Source: Pinirhizobacter sp036499745 (GTDB lineage Bacteria; Pseudomonadota; Gammaproteobacteria; Xanthomonadales; Rhodanobacteraceae). From it: DNA of 64,000 nucleotides. Below are positions 26,942 to 36,154 of the stretch, in pieces. Location: NCBI RefSeq assembly GCF_036499745.1, contig NZ_DASYDG010000002.1, forward strand, positions 1 through 64,000, in the 5' to 3' direction. Below the pieces are notes generated by a model that was given only the letters and a program-made list of their open reading frames with translations, was not told the origin of the DNA and ran no database searches. Position 1 is the stretch's first letter. Every line of letters begins with the position of its first letter. Both the position numbers and the translations under genes were made by a program.

Positions 26942-27997
26942 TCAGGCGTCCATCGTAGCCATGTCGATCACGAAACGGTACTTCACGTCGTTCTTCACCA
27001 GCCGCTCGTAAGCCTCGTTCACCTGGTTCATGGCGATCATCTCAATATCGCTGACGATGCCCTTCTCGGCGCAGAAATCGATCATTTCCTGGGTCTCGGC
27101 CATGCCGCCGATGCCCGAGCCGGTCAGGTGCTTGCGCCCGAAGATCAGGCTCGCGCCCATCACCGGCGGATCGAGCGCGGTAATGACACCCACCATCACC
27201 ATCGTCGCGTCGCGGCGCAAGAGGGCCAGGTAGGGATTCGCGTCGTGCGACACCGGGATGGTGTTGAGCAGGAAGTCAAAGCTCAGCGCGTGCTTTGCCA
27301 TTGCATCGGCATCTTTCGACAGCAACACTTCGTCAGCACCCAGCCGCTTTGCATCCTTGCCCTTCTCAGGCGAGGTGGTGATCATCACCACGTGCGCGCC
27401 CATGGCCTTGGCGAACTTGATGCCCATGTGGCCCAGGCCACCCAGGCCGATCACGCCGACCTTCTGGCCGGGGCTGACCTTCCAGTGGCGCAGTGGCGAA
27501 TACGTGGTGATGCCCGCGCACAGCAGCGGCGCCACGGCTTTGAGGTCCATGCCGGCTGGAATCTTCACCACGAAGCGCTGCTCGACCACGATAGCTTCGG
27601 AGTATCCGCCAAAGGTAAGGCGGTCGCTGTTGCGTTCCTTCGAGTTATACGTCCATGTGGCGCCACCGCGTTCACAGTACTGTTCAAGGTCTTCCTTGCA
27701 CGCCGAACACTCGCGGCAGGAATCCACCATGCAGCCGACGCCTGCGAAATCGCCCACCTTGAGCTTGGTGACCTTCGAACCCACGGCCTTGACCCGGCCG
27801 ACGATCTCGTGGCCCGGCACCATCGGGAAGAGTGCGCCGCCCCAGTCGTCATGGGCCTGGTGCAGGTCGGAATGGCAGATGCCGCTGTAAAGAATTTCGA
27901 TATGGACGTCGTTCTCGCCCGGCTCGCGGCGTTCGATGCTGAACGGAGTGATCGGCGAGGTGGGGCTCTGGGCGGCGTAGGCGCGTACGGTGAACAT
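26942..27997 (-). CDS. Zinc-dependent NAD(P)-alcohol dehydrogenase (CAD/YahK-like)
   Basis: A 351-residue medium-chain dehydrogenase that should reduce aldehydes with NADPH. Catalytic zinc ligands C41 (GICHSD) and H63-E64 (PGHEIVG), structural zinc cysteines C94, C97, C100 and C108, and the dinucleotide motif GLGGLGHMG are all present. The start ATG 27997 has GGAG eight bases upstream; the open frame continues for 44 codons that are not protein-like. It is divergent from a YqhC-like AraC activator, the arrangement known for E. coli aldehyde-responsive reductases, so induction by reactive aldehydes is likely. Confidence 0.92.
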   Translation of the reverse strand: MFTVRAYAAQSPTSPITPFSIERREPGENDVHIEILYSGICHSDLHQAHDDWGGALFPMVPGHEIVGRVKAVGSKVTKLKVGDFAGVGCMVDSCRECSACKEDLEQYCERGGATWTYNSKERNSDRLTFGGYSEAIVVEQRFVVKIPAGMDLKAVAPLLCAGITTYSPLRHWKVSPGQKVGVIGLGGLGHMGIKFAKAMGAHVVMITTSPEKGKDAKRLGADEVLLSKDADAMAKHALSFDFLLNTIPVSHDANPYLALLRRDATMVMVGVITALDPPVMGASLIFGRKHLTGSGIGGMAETQEMIDFCAEKGIVSDIEMIAMNQVNEAYERLVKNDVKYRFVIDMATMDA

Positions 27998-28055
27998 GGC
28001 TTGGCTCCAGTGGGGATGGCAGGACCTCACCAGTGTGGCCCTGGCTGTCGCCGCC

Positions 28056-28100
28056 GCGAATCCCCGATCCTGCCCGATTCTTGCCTGATCCTGCCCGAAG
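28056..28100. promoter_or_regulatory. Three phased tandem repeats, likely AraC-type activator site
   Basis: Three consecutive units of the form CCTGCCCGAT, TCTTGCCTGAT, CCTGCCCGAA span 28069-28099 with a period of 10-11 bases. The outer two share GATCCTGCCCGA (28066-28077 and 28087-28098), exactly 21 bases apart. Two direct repeats two helical turns apart are typical of AraC-family binding sites. Confidence 0.5.
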
Positions 28101-28138
28101 CACTCCCACGCGAAGCCGATCGGGTGCAAAATCCCGCC

Positions 28139-29083
28139 ATGCAGAATGTCGATACCCTTGACGATCTCTCAGCGGAGCTTGCCGGCCTGATACTGCGCCA
28201 CGCGCCGATGGATGGTGACCACGAGCCGGGCCTTCCTGGTGTCACGCTCCACCGTCATGGCCATATCCGCGACCTGCCCTGCTGCCTGGCCCGCCCTTCG
28301 CTGGTCATTGCAGCGCAAGGCGCCAAGTGCGTGGAAATCGGCGGCCTGAGCTACGAGTACAACGCTTCGCATTGCCTGGTGACCACGCTGGACCTCCCGG
28401 TGATGTCGCACGTGACCGTGGCGTCGGCGCAAGCGCCATACCTTTGCATGGCCCTGGCACTGGACCTTCGCCACATCACCCGGATGATGGCCGAGATGGG
28501 TCAGCCTCACCCCGCTGCCTCGCCGCTGGGGCGTGCCATTGGCGTGAGCCGCCTGCAGCGGCCGTTGCTCGATGCTGCCGTACGCCTGGCCCGGCTGATG
28601 GATGCCCCGGCCGACGCCCCGTACCTGGCGCCGATGGTGGAGCGCGAGATCCTCTACCGCCTGCTCAGCAGCGAGCACGGGCCACGGCTGCGCCAGCTCG
28701 CCGCGCGCGATACGGGATCCAGCCGCGTCGCCCGCGCGGTGGAGTGGTTGAAGGAGCACTACCAGCAACCGCTGCGCATCGATGAGCTATCGCAACGCTT
28801 GAACATGAGTGCCTCCACCTTGCACCACCAGTTCAAGTCGGTGACATCGATGAGCCCGCTGCAGTACCAGAAGCAGCTGCGCCTGCACGAGGCGCGGCGA
28901 TTGCTACTGGCACGCCGCCTCGATGTCGGCTCCATCGCCATGCACGTGGGCTATGAAAGTCCCTCGCAGTTCAACCGCGAATACAGCCGCCAGTTCGGTG
29001 CGCCGCCGCTGCGCGACGTGCAACGCATGCTCACCGCGCACGAAGGCTTGCCCGCGCCTACGACACAAGCAGTAGGAACGTAG
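28139..29083 (+). CDS. AraC family regulator (YqhC-like)
   Basis: A 314-residue regulator with an AraC_N-type cupin domain (HRHGHIRDLPCCLARPSLVI) and a C-terminal double helix-turn-helix (RIDELSQRLNMSASTLHHQF and MHVGYESPSQFNREYSRQFG). The conserved Cys residues in the N-domain (LPCCLARP) recall YqhC, which senses glyoxal-type aldehydes and activates the adjacent dehydrogenase gene. The frame is open for 454 codons upstream, but ATG 28139 begins the recognisable protein and the upstream stretch is antisense to the dehydrogenase. Confidence 0.88.
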   Translation: MQNVDTLDDLSAELAGLILRHAPMDGDHEPGLPGVTLHRHGHIRDLPCCLARPSLVIAAQGAKCVEIGGLSYEYNASHCLVTTLDLPVMSHVTVASAQAPYLCMALALDLRHITRMMAEMGQPHPAASPLGRAIGVSRLQRPLLDAAVRLARLMDAPADAPYLAPMVEREILYRLLSSEHGPRLRQLAARDTGSSRVARAVEWLKEHYQQPLRIDELSQRLNMSASTLHHQFKSVTSMSPLQYQKQLRLHEARRLLLARRLDVGSIAMHVGYESPSQFNREYSRQFGAPPLRDVQRMLTAHEGLPAPTTQAVGT

Positions 29084-29155
29084 ACCGTTCGGGCCGTTGC
29101 GGCTGAACGGGCATCGGCGCAGCATCGGTCGGGTCGCAACGTTCGGAGCACTGCC

Positions 29156-31978
29156 ATGACGCTGTTATTGCGGGCAGGATCGAAGGGACCGCAGGTAGCA
29201 AACTTGCGCAGGCTGCTTGCACAGGCCCTGGGGCCGGCGGCAGCGGGATTTCGCAGCCTTGCCACAGGCTCGGATTTCGACGCCGTTACCGACGCCGCCG
29301 CGCGCGCCTGGCAGGCGGGCAAGGCACTGGTGGCCGATGGTGTGATCGGGCCTTACTGCCAGCAATTGCTGGGCATGACCAAGCCAGGCGCCATGGCGGT
29401 GGACCTGACGGTGGAGAACGTCCAGCACCTGTTCCCAGCCACGCGCGGCTCGAACATCCGCCGCAACCTGCCCTACGTGGCGGCGGCTCTGGATGCCACG
29501 GGCCTGCGTGACAGCCCGATGATTCTTGCCGCGCTCGGCACCATTCGCGCCGAGAGCGAGGGCTTCGTGCCGATATCGGAATTCCCTTCGCGCTTCAACA
29601 CCCTTCCGGGCCAACCACCTTTCAGCCAGTACGAAGGCAGGAAAACCCTCGGCAACAACCAGCCCGGCGATGGCGCCCGGTTTCGCGGCCGCGGCTTCGT
29701 GCAGCTTTCCGGCCGCGCCAACTACACCGAATTCGGCAAGCAGCTGGGCATCGACCTTGCCGGTAACCCCGAGCTTGCCAACGCACCTGAAGTGGCGGCG
29801 GTGCTACTGGCAACCTTCCTGGCCTCCAAAGCCGCGGCCATGCGGCGCGCGTTGACCCTGGGCAACTTCGCTTCCGCCCGCAAGCTGGTCAACGGCGGCA
29901 GCTTCGGCCTGGATAAATTCGAAAGCGTATTCACACTGGCTAAATCGCTCCCGGCCCCAGCAGCTGCACCGAAGGCCGGCGCCGGCGCCACGCGTGGCAG
30001 GATGCGCGCAAGCTCAAGGCCGCTCAATGCCAGCAAGGACCCGGTCGACATCCAGGATCGCCTTTACACGCCGCCGCCCACGAGCCTTGCCGCCTGTTAC
30101 CCCGACGACGCCACGGTCGCCGCGTTCCTTCCACGCTATACCGCGGCGGGGCTGATCCTTGACCAGGGCAACGAAGGCGCCTGCACCGGATTCGGCTTGG
30201 CATGCGTGATCAACTATCTGCGCTGGCGCATCCACAAGGAACCGGCGACATTTACGTCGGTGAGCCCGCGCATGCTCTATAACTTCGCGCGCCGATACGA
30301 TGAATACGCGGGCGAGAACTACGAAGGTTCGAGCTGCCGTGGCGCACTGAAAGGCTGGTTCCACCATGGCGTATGTCTGGCGACGGACTGGCCGTACCTC
30401 GCCGGCAAGGTCACCACGCCGAACCTCGGCTATGTCGAACGCGCCGCTGACAGCACCTTGGGCGTCTATTACCGCATCGACATCAAGTCGATCACCGACC
30501 TGCAAGCTGCCATCGCGCAGGTCGGCGCCATCTATGTGTCCGCCAACACCCACCGCGGGTGGCAATCGGTCCCCACGCTCAAGAGCCATGTCAATGAGCA
30601 CCCGGACCTTCCCGTGATAGCTTTTGACGGCACCCCAAGCACGACCGATGGACACGCATTCGCGCTGGTCGGATTCAACACCAAAGGCTTCGTGCTACAG
30701 AACTCCTGGAGCAAGCAATGGGGTGGCGGCGGCTTCGCCGTGCTCAGCTATGGCGACTGGCTGGCCAATGGCATGGACGCCTGGGTAGCGGCGATGGGCG
30801 TACCAGGCGTGATGCAGGGGCAGATCGTCGGCGACAGCAAGGGTGGTGGCGGCAAACGCGCGGGCCTGGACAAATCCCAGTGGTGGGACGAGGCCACGGC
30901 GCTCGAGCACAGCGTGATATTCAAGGATGACGGGCGCGTGGACAGCTACGTTACCCAGGACCACCTGAGCATCAACCTGCAGTACCAGGCGGCGGTATTG
31001 CCCGATCAATGGTTCCGCACCGCCGGCGCGCGAAAAAAGCAGCGTCTGGTGATCTACGCCCATGGCGGGCTCAACGACCAGGCGGCGGCGATCACGCGGG
31101 CCCAGGCGATGGGGCGCTATTTCATCGGCAACGGCTGCTACCCACTGTTCATGGTGTGGAAGACCGGGCTTTGGGAAACCCTCGGCGCCCAGTTCGGGAA
31201 CCTGTTCTCGCCAAACGAAGGCCCGGCCGCGGCGGGGCGCTGGACCGACGCCACGGACCTGGTGATCGAACGCGGGCCCGGGCGCCTGGCTGGAAAACCC
31301 ATCTGGTCGGACATGAAGACCAAGGCGCTCGATTGCAGCCTGCCCACGCGCGGCATGGAGCAGCTCGCCGGCGCGATCGCATCACTGGCAACGACATGGC
31401 CAAAGCTTGAAGTGCACGTGATCGGCCATTCGGCAGGATCGATCTTCCTGGGTTACCTGCTCGACCTCCTGGCGCAGCGCAGGCTGGATGGCCATGTGGC
31501 ATCGGCGCACCTGTATGCACCCGCCTGCACCGTGGCGTTCGCAAACCAGTACTACGCCACGCACGATGCGCTCATGCACAACCTCTACATCGACCTGCTC
31601 TCCGACCGTAACGAGCTGGACGACACGGTAGGCCCCTATCGCAAATCCCTGCTGTACCTGGTATCCAATGCCCTTGAAACGGACGTCCATACGCCGATTC
31701 TTGGCCTTGCAAACGTGATGGATGCCTCCTACACGCAATGGGACGGCACATCGGTTACCGACGCAGCGCTACGCGCGTGGCGCCGCGCGGCAGACGATAC
31801 CGGACTTGCCGACCGCACCCGGCCGGTCATTGCCCCGACCGTACCCACCCGGCGTGGCAAGGTCATTCCCGCGTCCCATGGAAGCTTCGACAACAACACC
31901 ACGGTGGTCGGCCGCAGCATCTCGCGCATCATCGGGGCAGATCTTTCCATGCCCGTGGACGATCTGGAAGGCTATTGA
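29156..31978 (+). CDS. Four-domain protein: PG-binding, GH19-like lysozyme, papain-like protease, alpha/beta hydrolase
   Basis: A 940-residue protein with no signal peptide; ATG 29156 follows GGAG. Domains in order: peptidoglycan_binding_1-like repeat (1-75, GVIGPYCQQLLG); GH19-type lysozyme/chitinase (about 85-265) with catalytic E133 (RAESEGF) and FRGRGFVQLSGRANY at 176-190; papain-like C1 protease (about 305-550) with C343 (NEGACTGFG), H500 (DGHAFALVGF) and N516 (LQNSWSKQWGGGGF); alpha/beta hydrolase (about 615-860) with AHGG and nucleophile S759 (IGHSAGS). All four sets of active residues are intact. Such a fusion looks like a toxin or lytic effector aimed at cell wall, protein and lipid or ester, but no secretion system is in the window and this is inference. 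It is 21 bases upstream of the GH127 gene. Confidence 0.85.
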   Translation: MTLLLRAGSKGPQVANLRRLLAQALGPAAAGFRSLATGSDFDAVTDAAARAWQAGKALVADGVIGPYCQQLLGMTKPGAMAVDLTVENVQHLFPATRGSNIRRNLPYVAAALDATGLRDSPMILAALGTIRAESEGFVPISEFPSRFNTLPGQPPFSQYEGRKTLGNNQPGDGARFRGRGFVQLSGRANYTEFGKQLGIDLAGNPELANAPEVAAVLLATFLASKAAAMRRALTLGNFASARKLVNGGSFGLDKFESVFTLAKSLPAPAAAPKAGAGATRGRMRASSRPLNASKDPVDIQDRLYTPPPTSLAACYPDDATVAAFLPRYTAAGLILDQGNEGACTGFGLACVINYLRWRIHKEPATFTSVSPRMLYNFARRYDEYAGENYEGSSCRGALKGWFHHGVCLATDWPYLAGKVTTPNLGYVERAADSTLGVYYRIDIKSITDLQAAIAQVGAIYVSANTHRGWQSVPTLKSHVNEHPDLPVIAFDGTPSTTDGHAFALVGFNTKGFVLQNSWSKQWGGGGFAVLSYGDWLANGMDAWVAAMGVPGVMQGQIVGDSKGGGGKRAGLDKSQWWDEATALEHSVIFKDDGRVDSYVTQDHLSINLQYQAAVLPDQWFRTAGARKKQRLVIYAHGGLNDQAAAITRAQAMGRYFIGNGCYPLFMVWKTGLWETLGAQFGNLFSPNEGPAAAGRWTDATDLVIERGPGRLAGKPIWSDMKTKALDCSLPTRGMEQLAGAIASLATTWPKLEVHVIGHSAGSIFLGYLLDLLAQRRLDGHVASAHLYAPACTVAFANQYYATHDALMHNLYIDLLSDRNELDDTVGPYRKSLLYLVSNALETDVHTPILGLANVMDASYTQWDGTSVTDAALRAWRRAADDTGLADRTRPVIAPTVPTRRGKVIPASHGSFDNNTTVVGRSISRIIGADLSMPVDDLEGY

Positions 31979-31999
31979 GGATCGGCGTAAGGTCGGGGG

Positions 32000-33784
32000 A
32001 TGACATTCGATCCGCACCGCCGCACGGTACTTAAATTCTCCGCATTCGCAGGAGCCGCAGCCCTGGCCCGCCCGGGCATGGCCTTCGTGCCCACCGGCGC
32101 CGCCTTGCCTGCGCTGGCCGAGCTTGGCTACACGCAGGTCAAGCTCACCGGCCCGCTGGACGACCAGGGCCGAGAAGCCCACCGGCTGTTGATGGGGATG
32201 GATGAAAATTCCCTGCTGCGACCCTTCCGCCTGCGCGAGGGCCTGGCTGCCCCCGGCGAGGACCTCCCCGGCTGGTACGGCACCTATGCGTTCGCGCCCG
32301 GCGCCAACTTCGGCCAGTGGGCCAGCGGCCTGGCGCGCTACTACGCGATCACCGGCGATGAAGCCACGCGCGCCAAGCTTGGCCGGTTGGTAAAGGGTTA
32401 CGCCGACACCGTGGGGCCGGAGGGCAAGTTCTACCGCGATAACCGTTTCCCTTCATACACATACGACAAGCTCGTCGGCGCGATGGTGGATGCCCGGCGC
32501 CTGGCCAACGACGGCAACGCCCTGGCCGCGCTCAAGCGCAGCAACCATGCCGCCATGCCCTACCTGCCGGCGCACGCGGTACCACGCAACGAGCATGCCC
32601 TTCCCGGCGAGGACTTCAGCCAGCACGCCTGGGATGAGAGCTACACCATTCCTGAAAACCAGTTCCTGGCCTGGCGCCTCACCGGTGACCCGCTGCACCG
32701 GCGCCTGGGCCAGCGCTTCCTGTACGACGATTTCTTCGGGCCGCTGGCCCGCGGGCACAACGTGCTGCCGGGCAAACACGCATACAGCCACGTCAACGCG
32801 CTCAGTTCCGCCGCGCAGGCCTACGCCACGCTTGGCGACGCAAAATACCTTGCCGCGGCACGTCACGGCTTCGATTTCATCGATGCGCAAAGCTACGCCA
32901 CCGGCGGCTGGGGCCCGGACGAACACTTCGTGCAGCCGGGCACCGGCGCACTGGCCGCGAGCCTGGTGACGCAACACAAGAGTTTCGAGACCCCGTGCGG
33001 CTCGTATGCGCACTTCAAGCTCACCCGCTACCTGCTTCGCACCACCCGCGACGCCCGATACGGCGACAGCATGGAACGGGTGATGTACAACACGATACTT
33101 GGCGCGAAGAATATCCAGGCCGACGGACACGCCTTCTACTACTCCGACTACACCCGGCAGGCAGAAAAAACCTTCCATCCCGATCGCTGGCCGTGTTGCT
33201 CGGCAACGCTTCCGATCGTTGCCGCCGACTACCGCATCAGCACCTACTTCACCGATGCCGGTGGCCTTTACGTCAACCTGTACGTACCTGGCGAAGTCAC
33301 CTGGCGCCAGGGAGGCCACGATGCGCGCCTGGCAGTGGACACCGCCTACCCCTATAGCGGGGCCATCGGCATCACCGTGGACACCGCCACCCCACAGACC
33401 TTTGCCCTTCGCCTGCGCATCCCGGCCTGGGCCGATGGCGCCAGCCTGAAGGTCAACGGCAAGGCGGTGCCTGCCGAGCCGGGCAGTTTCGCCGAAATCA
33501 GCCGGCAGTGGCGCGGCGGCGACCGTATCGAACTGGAGCTGCCGCTGGCGATGCGCCTGCAGGAAATCGAAGATGGCCATGGGCAGAGCGTGGCCTTGCT
33601 GGCTGGCCCGCTGGTACTGATGCGCATGATCGACGATCGCGATCTCGCCACCACCCGCCGCGACCTTTTGATGGCGAAGGAAAGCGGCCGCGGCCAATGG
33701 CGCTTGCCCGACGGCAGCCGGATGAGCGTCTTCCCCGACATCACCGACCAGCGCTACCGCACCTACCAGGACGTCGTGGGATAG
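32000..33784 (+). CDS. Tat-exported GH127-family (DUF1680) beta-L-arabinofuranosidase-like enzyme
   Basis: A 594-residue (alpha/alpha)6-barrel glycosidase that should release L-arabinofuranose from beta-linked chains. The N-terminus has a twin-arginine signal (HRRTVLKFSAFAGAAALA), fitting an enzyme that needs a metal centre assembled before export. The metal/nucleophile cluster of the family is visible: E330 and C333 (FETPCGS), and C399-C400 (WPCCSAT); in characterised GH127 a zinc-bound Cys is the nucleophile. GGGGG precedes the ATG. It probably belongs functionally with the arabinan locus at 8.7-26 kb although four unrelated genes separate them. Confidence 0.88.
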   Translation: MTFDPHRRTVLKFSAFAGAAALARPGMAFVPTGAALPALAELGYTQVKLTGPLDDQGREAHRLLMGMDENSLLRPFRLREGLAAPGEDLPGWYGTYAFAPGANFGQWASGLARYYAITGDEATRAKLGRLVKGYADTVGPEGKFYRDNRFPSYTYDKLVGAMVDARRLANDGNALAALKRSNHAAMPYLPAHAVPRNEHALPGEDFSQHAWDESYTIPENQFLAWRLTGDPLHRRLGQRFLYDDFFGPLARGHNVLPGKHAYSHVNALSSAAQAYATLGDAKYLAAARHGFDFIDAQSYATGGWGPDEHFVQPGTGALAASLVTQHKSFETPCGSYAHFKLTRYLLRTTRDARYGDSMERVMYNTILGAKNIQADGHAFYYSDYTRQAEKTFHPDRWPCCSATLPIVAADYRISTYFTDAGGLYVNLYVPGEVTWRQGGHDARLAVDTAYPYSGAIGITVDTATPQTFALRLRIPAWADGASLKVNGKAVPAEPGSFAEISRQWRGGDRIELELPLAMRLQEIEDGHGQSVALLAGPLVLMRMIDDRDLATTRRDLLMAKESGRGQWRLPDGSRMSVFPDITDQRYRTYQDVVG

Positions 33785-33850
33785 CGGCTGCAAACCATGC
33801 CCCGCGCCATGCGATGATCGCCCCACGCAAGGGTAAGGCGAGGGGCGCGG

Positions 33851-34342
33851 ATGGGTCGGTGGCGGGTGTTGTTCCTGTTGGGGCTGGGTTTATCGGGCAT
33901 GGCTGTCGCGGCCCATGCCGACATCTACCGTTGCAACCGCAACGGCCAGGTGTCGTACCAGCAGGTGCCTTGCGAGGCCGGCTCGACCAACGGGCGGCTG
34001 CAGGGTGAAAGCGCCCCGTCACCACTCCTGGGCTGTTACGAGGTGGCCTCGCAACCCGGTATCCGCCTCACCCGCCGTTCCGAAGACGACTACGTGATGA
34101 CCGGTGGTGGCACTGCCGCCACGCGCATGCGCCCGGCCACCGCCGATGAACGCAAGGAAGTGGGCCAGGCCTACCATCTGGTGGTGGCTGAAGGGGTGGT
34201 GATGCAGGATGATGCCGGGGATATCTCCCACGGGATCTACCACGGCCAGAACGCTGAGCGCGAGGACGTCTTCTTCGCCCACCTGCCGTTTGCCACCGGG
34301 CTCATCACCAAGCGCACTACCTGCGACAGCAGCACGCCATGA
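33851..34342 (+). CDS. Secreted DUF4124-domain protein
   Basis: A 163-residue protein with a signal peptide (FLLGLGLSGMAVAAHA) and then the DUF4124 start DIYRCNRNGQVSYQQVPCEAG with its two Cys. The second half, which includes HGIYHGQNAEREDVFFAHL, is not assigned to a family. DUF4124 proteins are common, uncharacterised periplasmic proteins of proteobacteria. A purine-rich AGGCGAGGGG lies before the start. Confidence 0.8.
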   Translation: MGRWRVLFLLGLGLSGMAVAAHADIYRCNRNGQVSYQQVPCEAGSTNGRLQGESAPSPLLGCYEVASQPGIRLTRRSEDDYVMTGGGTAATRMRPATADERKEVGQAYHLVVAEGVVMQDDAGDISHGIYHGQNAEREDVFFAHLPFATGLITKRTTCDSSTP

Positions 34343-34371
34343 CGCCATAGCGCACGACACAGGGGAACACG

Positions 34372-35748
34372 ATGACGGAGCCGTCGCTGCCGGTGGGAAG
34401 GATCGTACTGCGCCTGCTTGGCCTGGCCATCGTTGCACTGGTGGTGCTGGCGGCCTGGAAGCGGCCGGATCGTGCGCTGAACATCGCCATGGCCAGCGCC
34501 GCGGAGACGCTGTGCAGCGGCGTGTTCATTTCCCACCTGGAAGAACCGCGGGTGTTCGCCGAAAGCGTGGCCTCGCAACCGGGGCTGCATCCGTTGCTGC
34601 GCGGCATGAAGACGGTCGTCGATGGCAACACCGTCACTGTGCGCTGGCACGGCGGATTCGAGGCGAAAGCCACCTACTACCCTGGCTATGGTTGCGCACT
34701 ACCGTTGCGCACACCTTCGGCGGCGACGCTCGCGGCGGCGCGGGCAGTTCCAGGTTCGTCCGACGACACTCCCATACAGCCGGGCGATGCCGCCATGCAG
34801 GCGGCGATGGCTACCGCCTTCGCCGAACCTAAGTCAGGACCACATCGCAACGTACACGCCATCGTGGTGCTGCACCGCGGGCAGATCGTCGCCGAACGCT
34901 ACGCCGACGGCTTCACCCCCGACACGCCGCAGATCGGATACTCACTGAGCAAATCCGTCGTACACGCGCTGGTGGGCATCCTGGTGCGCCAGCACCGGCT
35001 GGACATCACCACGCCGGCACCCGTTGCCGCATGGCGCGATACCGCCGATCCGCGCCATGCGATCACCATCGATCAGCTCCTGCGCATGGAAAGCGGCCTG
35101 GATTTCCCCGAAGCCGACACGGGCTTCGATCCGGTATCCCGAATGATGTTCGCCACGCGCGACATGGCGGCGTACGCGGCCTCAGCACCGCTGGCCGTAC
35201 CACCGGGTACCCGATGGGAATACACCAGCGGCAACACGCTGGTCGTCTCGGGGATCATCCGGGACACGCTAGGCGGCGGCGCTCCCGCGTTGCTTGCCTT
35301 TGCCCATGTGGAGTTGTTCAAACCGCTGGGCATGCATCACGTGCTGATGGAATTCGACGGCGCACAAAGCCTGATTGGCTCGACCCGTGTCTATGCTTCG
35401 GCCCGCGACTGGGCGCAGTTGGGACAGCTTTACCTCGACGACGGCATGGCAGGCGGCGGCCGCATCCTGCCCGAGGGCTGGGCCGCATCCGCCGGCAAGC
35501 GCACGCTGGGCGCGCTGTATGGCTCGGGGTTCTGGTCGAACGTGGGTCCCGGCCATGAATCCATCGATGGCTTCCCTGCAGATGCCTATTTTGCCTCGGG
35601 CAAGGACGGCCAGCGCGTGGTGATCGTGCCTTCGAACCAACTGGTGATCGTGCGGCTGGGCTCCACGGTGGATCCGCCCAACTACGACATTAGAGGGCTG
35701 GTGAAGCTGGTGGCCGATGTGCGCGCTGCCTGCTGCAAGGCTGAGTGA
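34372..35748 (+). CDS. Membrane-anchored serine hydrolase, class C beta-lactamase/NylB-like
   Basis: A 458-residue protein with an N-terminal membrane helix (IVLRLLGLAIVALVVLAA), an extra domain of about 100 residues and a penicillin-recognising serine hydrolase domain. The SxxK motif is SLSKS and the Tyr motif is YTSGN. Members include amide and ester hydrolases such as 6-aminohexanoate-dimer hydrolase as well as beta-lactamases; the sequence does not say which. It follows the DUF4124 gene at 29 bases and may be in the same transcript. Confidence 0.85.
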   Translation: MTEPSLPVGRIVLRLLGLAIVALVVLAAWKRPDRALNIAMASAAETLCSGVFISHLEEPRVFAESVASQPGLHPLLRGMKTVVDGNTVTVRWHGGFEAKATYYPGYGCALPLRTPSAATLAAARAVPGSSDDTPIQPGDAAMQAAMATAFAEPKSGPHRNVHAIVVLHRGQIVAERYADGFTPDTPQIGYSLSKSVVHALVGILVRQHRLDITTPAPVAAWRDTADPRHAITIDQLLRMESGLDFPEADTGFDPVSRMMFATRDMAAYAASAPLAVPPGTRWEYTSGNTLVVSGIIRDTLGGGAPALLAFAHVELFKPLGMHHVLMEFDGAQSLIGSTRVYASARDWAQLGQLYLDDGMAGGGRILPEGWAASAGKRTLGALYGSGFWSNVGPGHESIDGFPADAYFASGKDGQRVVIVPSNQLVIVRLGSTVDPPNYDIRGLVKLVADVRAACCKAE

Positions 35749-36154
35749 AATCCACCGGAAACTTTCCGACCATTCCGATGGATTGTGCTGATGCACGGCG
35801 TCATCATGTCAGCGCTGCCCGACCACGGGCAGCCGGGCGTGGAAGCCCGCTGTCCAGCAACACCGTCACACCCCGTGGCGACATCCGCATTCCGCTTATG
35901 GCGGCGTGCCAGGTAGGCTGCGGCCTAGCCGTTCCCTGGATACGGACTTCCACCCTGGCACGCCCGCCACCTTACCGGCATTGCTGAATCAGAGCCCCGA
36001 CGGCAGTCGGGCTCTTCCCAGGTACTGGCCCCCGCACGCTAATATTTCGGTGAATTTGGCTTACACAAGCCGCACACACCCTGATAGGGACGGAGCATCC
36101 CATTGGTGCCAACACAATGGATAACCGGCCCCTCAACTATCAGACAACGTATTT
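35749..36154. other. 406-base intergenic region with several strong hairpins
   Basis: No open frame looks like a protein. From 35811 to 36015 the sequence folds into consecutive hairpins: GCTGCCCG/CGGGCAGC (35814-35833), CGGGC/GCCCG (35834-35849), a long one with arms 35900-35913 and 35954-35968, and AGAGCCC/GGGCTCT (35991-36015). The next gene starts 139 bases later. It may be a structured RNA or a degraded mobile element. Confidence 0.5.
35991..36015. terminator. Hairpin of rho-independent type, without T tract
   Basis: Left arm AGAGCCCCGAC (35991-36001), loop GGCA, right arm GTCGGGCTCT (36006-36015), one bulge. CTT and then CCC follow, so the usual T tract is missing. It lies at the end of the hairpinned region. 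Confidence 0.4.

Noticed and set aside
26777..28138. 454-codon 5' extension of the AraC frame
   Set aside because: Antisense to the dehydrogenase and its upstream region; the recognisable AraC protein begins at ATG 28139.
35811..36015. Known RNA class (6S, SRP RNA, RNase P, tRNA)
   Set aside because: Compared by memory with the conserved motifs of these RNAs; none of their signatures is present, so it is left as unassigned.
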